NCBI GenBank assembly: GCA_934630735.1
Contig: CAKTWK010000006.1
Coordinates: 1-64,000 of the forward strand
Direction: 5' to 3'
DNA length: 64,000 nt
Origin: an uncultured Collinsella sp.
Lineage (GTDB): Bacteria; Actinomycetota; Coriobacteriia; Coriobacteriales; Coriobacteriaceae
Position 1 is the stretch's first letter; each line of letters opens with the position of its first letter. The notes below the pieces were generated by a model. That model worked only from the letters and a program-made list of their open reading frames with translations, was not told the DNA's origin and did not search any database. Shown one piece after another: positions 59,441-64,000 of the stretch. Made by a program: the position numbers and the translations under genes.

Positions 59441-61003
59441 TTAGTCAAACTGGGTAACATCGATTAAACGGTTGGCAAGCGAAAGATCGCTCTCGATGGG
59501 TACGAACTCATCACCCACGTGCATGAGCTCCTCGTCGCCCTTTGCCAACAGCAAGACGATGGTGGGCGCATCGGGGCTGACGTATTCCTCGCGCGCCGCC
59601 TTGAATGCCGCGTGCACAGCAGCCTCGCGATCGAGGATGATCTTGTTCGGGGTATCGTCGGGAACATGCTCGGCAAGCTCGCGACAGACCTTCATCGGGT
59701 CCTCGTGAGCCGGATCCTCGTTGGTAAAGATCAGCAAATCAGAATATGGTGCGGCCTCGCGCGGAAGCTGCTCACGGCGCTCCTGCGCCTTGCCTCCAGC
59801 GGCACCAAACAGCGCAATGACCGGGCTAGCGGGAAACGCGCGCTTGACCGATGAAAAGAGTGAGCGGAACGAAAGCTGGTTGTGAGCGTAGTCAACAACG
59901 CAAACCACGCGTCCATCCTTCGACTCCACGACCTCCATGCGGCCCGGCACACGCAGCTTGGAGAGGCCTTTCTTGATGGCATCGATTCCGATGCCAATCT
60001 CGCGCGCGGCGGCGATAGCGACCAGCGCGTTCTCCACGTTAAAGTCTCCCGCGATACCCAGCAGGACCTTCTCCCCCGCCTCGGGCCCGTCGGCGCTCAT
60101 GCCATGCAGGTTAAACTCGATGTTAAAGCCGACCATGCGGACATCGCTTGCCCACAAGCTCGCCTCGGGATGCTCAACGCCAACGGTCACCAAGCGCTCG
60201 GCCGTCGACGCAGCCTCCAGCACGCGTTCGACTTCATCGGTGCCCAGATTCACTACGGCGGTCTTAGCCTGATCAAAGATCCTGAGCTTGCTCTCAAAAT
60301 AATCCTCGAAGGTCGGGTGCTCGATCGGTGAGATGTGGTCACGCCCGATGTTGAGGAAACACGCCACGTCAAACGGCAGGTTCTCGACGCGCTGGTACTT
60401 GAGCGCCTGGCTTGAAACCTCCATGACCATGGACTGGCGACCGGACGCGCGGCAGTTGGCGATATGGCGCCAGACCTCGGGGGCCTCGGGCGTGGTGTTG
60501 GTGCTCTCGTAGCACTCGATACCATCGTCGGTGTTCACCGAGCCGATCATGCCGCAGGACTCGCCCGCCGCCTTGATGATGGACTGGAGCATAAAAGCGG
60601 CAGTGGTCTTTCCCTTGGTACCGGTGATACCCACGATCTTAACGTCGTGGTCGGGGCGGTTGTAGACCTCCGGCGGCAGCAGGGCCATAGCCGTGCGCAC
60701 GCTATCCACGACCAGCATCGCCGCACCGTTCTCTTTCGCCAGCGGCTCCAGAGACTCGACCAGCGACTCTTCGCACACAAATGCGACGGCGCCCGCATCG
60801 AGCGCCATGCTCAAAAACGCGGGCTTAAAGGCAGCGCCCTTGCAAAAGAACACGTCACCTGCCGAAACCGCGCGCGAATCAAACGAGCAGCCGGTCACGG
60901 CACGCTCGTCAACCTGCTCTGATGCGCGTAGCTCGCCGCACACATCGAGCAGCTTGGCAAGCGTATCGACCGTGGTCACGGTCGCGGAATCCGAATGGTG
61001 CAT
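59441..61003 (-). CDS. murE: UDP-N-acetylmuramyl-tripeptide synthetase (MurE)
   Basis: Mur ligase adding the third amino acid to UDP-MurNAc-Ala-Glu. 520 residues: N-terminal substrate domain (DSRAVSAGDVFFCKGA), ATP loop GITGTKGKTTAAF, STNTTPEAPEV, LNIGRDHISPIEH and a C-terminal domain. The specificity loop reads TNEDPAHEDP where meso-DAP ligases have DNPR; Arg is replaced by Ala, so Lys or Orn is the likelier substrate. RBS GAAAGGTGAAAG before ATGCACCAT. Confidence 0.94.
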   Translation of the reverse strand: MHHSDSATVTTVDTLAKLLDVCGELRASEQVDERAVTGCSFDSRAVSAGDVFFCKGAAFKPAFLSMALDAGAVAFVCEESLVESLEPLAKENGAAMLVVDSVRTAMALLPPEVYNRPDHDVKIVGITGTKGKTTAAFMLQSIIKAAGESCGMIGSVNTDDGIECYESTNTTPEAPEVWRHIANCRASGRQSMVMEVSSQALKYQRVENLPFDVACFLNIGRDHISPIEHPTFEDYFESKLRIFDQAKTAVVNLGTDEVERVLEAASTAERLVTVGVEHPEASLWASDVRMVGFNIEFNLHGMSADGPEAGEKVLLGIAGDFNVENALVAIAAAREIGIGIDAIKKGLSKLRVPGRMEVVESKDGRVVCVVDYAHNQLSFRSLFSSVKRAFPASPVIALFGAAGGKAQERREQLPREAAPYSDLLIFTNEDPAHEDPMKVCRELAEHVPDDTPNKIILDREAAVHAAFKAAREEYVSPDAPTIVLLLAKGDEELMHVGDEFVPIESDLSLANRLIDVTQFD

Positions 61004-61065
61004 CTTTCACCTTTCTCAGCCATTTGGCAGGGACGGTTTTCATAGTAACTGAAACGTGCTCGCGC

Positions 61066-61089
61066 AAAAACGGCTCCCGGAGGAGCCGT
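61066..61089 (-). terminator. Rho-independent terminator after asnB
   Basis: ACGGCTCC/GGAGCCGT stem with short loop and TTTTTG on the minus strand. Confidence 0.85.
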
Positions 61090-61115
61090 TACGCGCAGGC
61101 ATTCGAAAGCCGATG

Positions 61116-62996
61116 CTAGGCAGCCTGAACAGAAGGCTGGCCCTCGTCGATAAAGAAGCGCTTGTACCACACCAAGAACACGAGCGGCGTATAGATCTTG
61201 CGCTGGAAATCGCCCTTGCCCGCAAAGTGCAGGTCGAGTAGATGCATGAGCTCGTCGGTGTCGAAGAACTCGCTTGCCCACGGCGCGGTGAAGTACTCCT
61301 TGACGTAGTCGTACCACTTTTGCTCGCGCAGCCAGTAGACGATCGGCACCGGGAAGCCCACCTTGGGACGGGTGGCCCACTCATCGGGCAGTGACTTGTT
61401 GGCGGCGTGGCGAAGCACCTGTTTGTTGCCGTTCTCGTTGATGCGGTAGCGGTCAGGAATGTGCTCGGCGAACTCCATGACCTTGCGATCCAGGAAGGGC
61501 ACGCGCAGCTCCAGCGAGTGCGCCATGCACATCTTGTCGGCCTTGAGCAGAATGTCGCCTGGGAGCCACATGTTCATGTCCAGATACTGCTTCTTGACCA
61601 GCTCGGGCTGACCCTTCACGCGCGCATAGATGGGAGCGGCAAGCTCGAAGGCGCCATCGCCGGTGTTGTACTCGGGCTTGAGCACGCCGTCGACCTCGCG
61701 CTCCGGCCATACCAGGGCCTGTCCCAGGAACGACTTCTCGGGGATCTCGGCACCCTTGACCAGGAAGTTATGGCCCTTGAAGTACGGCATATGCAGCGCC
61801 AAGTTACCGAGCGCGCGGCGAATGGGCAACGGCACCATCTTTTTGTACTTGCGCACCGGAACCGTGTCCTCGTAGTAGGCGTAGCCGCCAAAGAGCTCGT
61901 CGGCGCCTTCGCCCGAAAGCACGACGGTGACGTCCTTGCGCGCCATCTCGGCCAAGAACCACAGCGGCACAGACGACAGGTTGGACTGCGGCTCGTCCAT
62001 GTGATACTGAATGTCCTCGAGTGCGCCAAAGAACTCGTCGGCGGTAATCATCTTGCGGACATTCTCGACGCCGAGCTTGTCGGAAAGTTCCTTGGCGTAG
62101 TTAGTCTCGTTGAAATTCTTGTAATCGAAGCCCACCGAGAAGGTCTTGTCGGGCATGAGACAAGCGGCGATATAGCTGGAGTCGACGCCGCCGGAGAGGA
62201 AGGAAGCGACCTTAACATCAGCGATGCGATGGGCCTCGACGCTCTCGTGCACAACCTCATCCAGCTCGTCGACGTACTCCTCGAACGGCTTCTCGACGGC
62301 AGAGTAATCGCAATCCCAATAGCGCTCGATGTTCATCTTGCCGGTCGGGATGTCTACGGTAAAGTAATGCGCTGGCGGCAGCTTGTAGACACCCTCGAAG
62401 AAGGTCTCCTCAGTTGCCGAATACTGCAGCGTCATGTACGGACGCAGGGCCTTTTTGTTGACCGCCTTGTGGAAGTGCGGGTAGTCCAGGAAGCTCTTGA
62501 TCTCGGAGCCAAAGAGCACACCCGGCGCACCGTCGCCCGCATCGGCCATGGGATAGTAGTAGAGCGGCTTGATGCCAAAGATATCGCGGGCGCCAAAGAG
62601 CTTGTTCTTCTTCTTGTCCCAGATGACGAAGGCGTACATACCGCGCAGGCGATCGAGTACGGCCTCGCCCCACTCCTCGTAGCCGTGCAGGAGGCTCTCG
62701 GTGTCGGCGCCGCAGTGGAACATATAGCCCTTGGCCTCGAGCTCGGAGCGAAGCTCCTGGAAGTTGTAGATCTCGCCGTTGAAGACGATGACGACGCTGC
62801 CGTCCTCATTGGCCATGGGCTGAGCGCCGGCCTCGGTCAGGTCGAGGATCGACAGGCGGCGGAAGCCCAGGGCAACGCGGCCGTCGATAAACTGGCCGCC
62901 CATGTCGGGACCACGATGGACGATGCGGTCCATCATCTTGGTGAGCACCTCGGATTGGTTATCCGTCCCACCGACAAAACCGACAAAACCGCACAT
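61116..62996 (-). CDS. asnB: Asparagine synthetase, glutamine-hydrolysing
   Basis: ATP-dependent synthesis of asparagine from aspartate with glutamine as nitrogen donor. 626 residues. The N-terminal glutaminase domain begins MCGFVGFVGG (Cys2 is the nucleophile after Met removal), with RGPD and FNGEIYNF. The synthetase domain has the PP-loop SFLSGGVDSSYIA and SGEGADELFGGY. The start follows GAGGGGATAGTAT. Single gene with its own terminator. Confidence 0.96.
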   Translation of the reverse strand: MCGFVGFVGGTDNQSEVLTKMMDRIVHRGPDMGGQFIDGRVALGFRRLSILDLTEAGAQPMANEDGSVVIVFNGEIYNFQELRSELEAKGYMFHCGADTESLLHGYEEWGEAVLDRLRGMYAFVIWDKKKNKLFGARDIFGIKPLYYYPMADAGDGAPGVLFGSEIKSFLDYPHFHKAVNKKALRPYMTLQYSATEETFFEGVYKLPPAHYFTVDIPTGKMNIERYWDCDYSAVEKPFEEYVDELDEVVHESVEAHRIADVKVASFLSGGVDSSYIAACLMPDKTFSVGFDYKNFNETNYAKELSDKLGVENVRKMITADEFFGALEDIQYHMDEPQSNLSSVPLWFLAEMARKDVTVVLSGEGADELFGGYAYYEDTVPVRKYKKMVPLPIRRALGNLALHMPYFKGHNFLVKGAEIPEKSFLGQALVWPEREVDGVLKPEYNTGDGAFELAAPIYARVKGQPELVKKQYLDMNMWLPGDILLKADKMCMAHSLELRVPFLDRKVMEFAEHIPDRYRINENGNKQVLRHAANKSLPDEWATRPKVGFPVPIVYWLREQKWYDYVKEYFTAPWASEFFDTDELMHLLDLHFAGKGDFQRKIYTPLVFLVWYKRFFIDEGQPSVQAA

Positions 62997-63183
62997 ATAC
63001 TATCCCCTCTGCTGTTGCTGGGTATCAAATCGAATCAGTAGCTTTTGAGTATACCCGAGGGTGTAAAGAGGGACGGAATGTTCAGGCAATCTCAACTGAA
63101 TCAGCTCCGCGCCGACACGCACCGGTTACCTTTAATGGATATGAGGTGAATGGGGCGATTGTTTTGCTATACTCTCTCCGCAC

Positions 63184-63259
63184 GGGCGATTGGCGCAACG
63201 GTTAGCGCAGGTGCTTTACACGCACAAGGCTGGGGGTTCGAATCCCTCATCGCCCACCA
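63184..63259 (+). tRNA. tRNA-Val(TAC)
   Basis: 76 nt, acceptor GGGCGAT/ATCGCCC, anticodon loop TTTACAC with TAC, T-loop GGTTCGAATCC, encoded CCA. The only plus-strand tRNA here; its 3' end is duplicated at 63426. Confidence 0.95.
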
Positions 63260-63590
63260 CTGATTTGTTAGGCTCCCAGCTATGGGGGCCTTTCTTTTTT
63301 GGGCCCATCGCAGAGGGATTCGAACCCGCAAGGGTGCGGAGCTGAGGAAACGCGAAGCGTTTACCAGCGCAGCACGCGAGGGCCGCAGGCCCGAAGCGGA
63401 AGCGGGCGGCGAAGCCGCACGCGACATCCCTCATCGCCCACCACTGATTTGTTAGGCTCCCAGCTATGGGGGCCTTTCCTTTTTCGGGCCCAGTGCATGG
63501 GATTCGAACCCGACAGGGTGCGGAGCTGAGGAAACGCGCAAGCGTTTTCCAGCGCAGCACGCGAGGAGCGAAGCGGGGCGCGGGCGGCGA
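63242..63590. repeat. 184-bp tandem duplication that includes the tRNA-Val 3' end
   Basis: The segment beginning ATCCCTCATCGCCCACCA at 63242 recurs at 63426 (offset 184 bp), with the following terminator and a CGAACCC-containing GC-rich stretch. The second unit is slightly diverged and trails off near 63590. The second tRNA end is a fragment only (17 bases). Confidence 0.85.
63270..63300 (+). terminator. Rho-independent terminator after tRNA-Val
   Basis: AGGCTCCC/GGGGGCCT stem (one G-U pair) and a TTTCTTTTTT tail. An additional copy is inside the duplicated unit at about 63454-63484. Confidence 0.88.
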
Positions 63591-63614
63591 AATGGACCCT
63601 TGGCGAATACCCAT

Positions 63615-63830
63615 GTGCAAAAAACGCCAAATATGAGTACTGCTACCTTTTTGATAGCAGCGTTTTCGAAGTCATAAAAGGCAAATCCGACATTAGAACG
63701 ACGATCTATAGTCCAGTTACGCCAATTTACTAACTACAAAACTGGACATATGTGGCCCAACTCATCTAAAAACGCCTCATTTATATGTTACGAAGTTAGT
63801 GCCCGTACTCATATTTGCCACTTTTTGCAC
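63615..63830. mobile_element. 216-bp element bounded by 26-bp inverted repeats
   Basis: GTGCAAAAAACGCCAAATAT... at 63615-63640 and its inverted partner at 63805-63830 agree in 23 of 26 positions (outer GTGCAAAAA and inner CAAATATGAGTAC conserved). The interior is AT-rich and non-coding, with small hairpins (CTGCTA/TAGCAG, GTCCAGTT/AACTGGAC). MITE-like in form. No target-site duplication could be recognised with confidence. Confidence 0.6.
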
Positions 63831-63867
63831 ACGGCCTATCCCAACCATGGTAAATCGATAGCAAAAC

Positions 63868-63922
63868 GGGCTCCAGACCGCTGAATCGTGCCGCATATGG
63901 CACGTCCGCAGTCCGGAACCCG
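63868..63922. repeat. Imperfect palindrome near the window end
   Basis: GGGCTCCAGACCGC and GCAGTCCGGAACCC arms around a GTGCCGCATATGGCAC perfect hairpin. No further function visible. Confidence 0.5.
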
Positions 63923-63947
63923 GTCCAAATTGAGTTATTGCCCTGTG

Positions 63948-64000
63948 TTAGGCCAAAACGTCCGACAAAATCTCGATCAGGCTGTCCACGTCGGCTTCCT
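63948..64000 (-). CDS. C-terminal 16 residues of a gene continuing beyond the window
   Basis: Reading the minus strand from the window end gives EADVDSLIEILSDVLA and a TAA stop at 63948-63950. The EEDVDxLIExL pattern is common at the end of class V aminotransferases (cysteine desulfurases), but sixteen residues are too few for an assignment. Confidence 0.35.
   Translation of the reverse strand, partial: EADVDSLIEILSDVLA

Noticed and set aside
63167-63630. Open frames on the minus strand across the tRNA-Val and its duplicate
   Set aside because: They are translations of tRNA and repeat DNA, a well-known artefact.

Overview
The window looks like chromosomal DNA of a Collinsella-type member of the Coriobacteriia (gut Actinobacteria). 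This is inferred from the high GC content, a fused FeoA-FeoB, the order rpmG, tRNA-Trp, secE, nusG, rplK, rplA, a disA-ispD-ispF-cysS operon, a Veg-ispE pair, ClpC, and many palindromic intergenic repeats. No 16S rRNA is present, so the genus is not proven. No transposase, integrase, phage gene or CRISPR array was found.

Layout. 1-9.5 kb: metabolic and transport genes (truncated class I aminotransferase, family 6 DNA glycosylase, GH13 enzyme, MFS exporter, FeoAB, esterase, lone PTS IIA). 9.8-14.3 kb: membrane acyltransferase, asnS, a WYL-like regulator. 14.4-17.4 kb: a lipoprotein/permease/ATPase ABC importer of the TrpXYZ type. 17.5-22.9 kb: MscS channel, a soluble ParB-BMP fusion with a phosphoesterase, and an ECF sigma factor with a DUF4179-type membrane partner. 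23.2-24.65 kb: a collapsed leucine operon, in which an intact Leu leader peptide and attenuator precede a leuA remnant joined to a leuB remnant. 24.8-29.2 kb: translation genes and tRNAs. 29.2-30.3 kb: dense palindrome arrays and a decayed tRNA. 30.3-35.8 kb: disA-ispD-ispF-cysS-rlmB-NYN. 36.0-36.8 kb: yybP-ykoY manganese riboswitch and mntP. 36.8-45.1 kb: an accessory stretch with hipBA, a RelB/PIN toxin-antitoxin pair, a LanFEG-like ABC transporter behind a tiny Cys/Gly-rich peptide ORF and a strong terminator, and an HTH/DUF2975 pair. 45.2-63 kb: housekeeping genes (clpC, thrE, lysS, greA, tatA, ispE, veg, dtd, XTP pyrophosphatase, rph, murI, HAD phosphatase, murE, asnB). 63.2-64 kb: tRNA-Val whose 3' end is duplicated downstream, followed by a 216-bp inverted-repeat-bounded element.

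How the genes fit together. Three MEP isoprenoid genes (ispD, ispF, ispE), two peptidoglycan genes (murI, murE) and three aminoacyl-tRNA synthetases form a growth core. Metal homeostasis is represented by FeoAB (Fe2+ uptake) and MntP (Mn2+ efflux under a Mn2+ riboswitch). Loss of leucine synthesis and the presence of importers fit a host-adapted auxotroph.

The least explained content lies between genes. There are hairpins with a shared GGGACAGG core but covarying arms, two exactly 80-bp-period arrays of 57-bp palindromes, 67-bp hairpins with compensatory interior changes, two hairpins of about 100 bp, and the 216-bp element. The best candidate for an undescribed functional unit is the Cys-rich peptide, terminator and ABC cluster at 41.5-44.0 kb; its start codon is problematic and is flagged.
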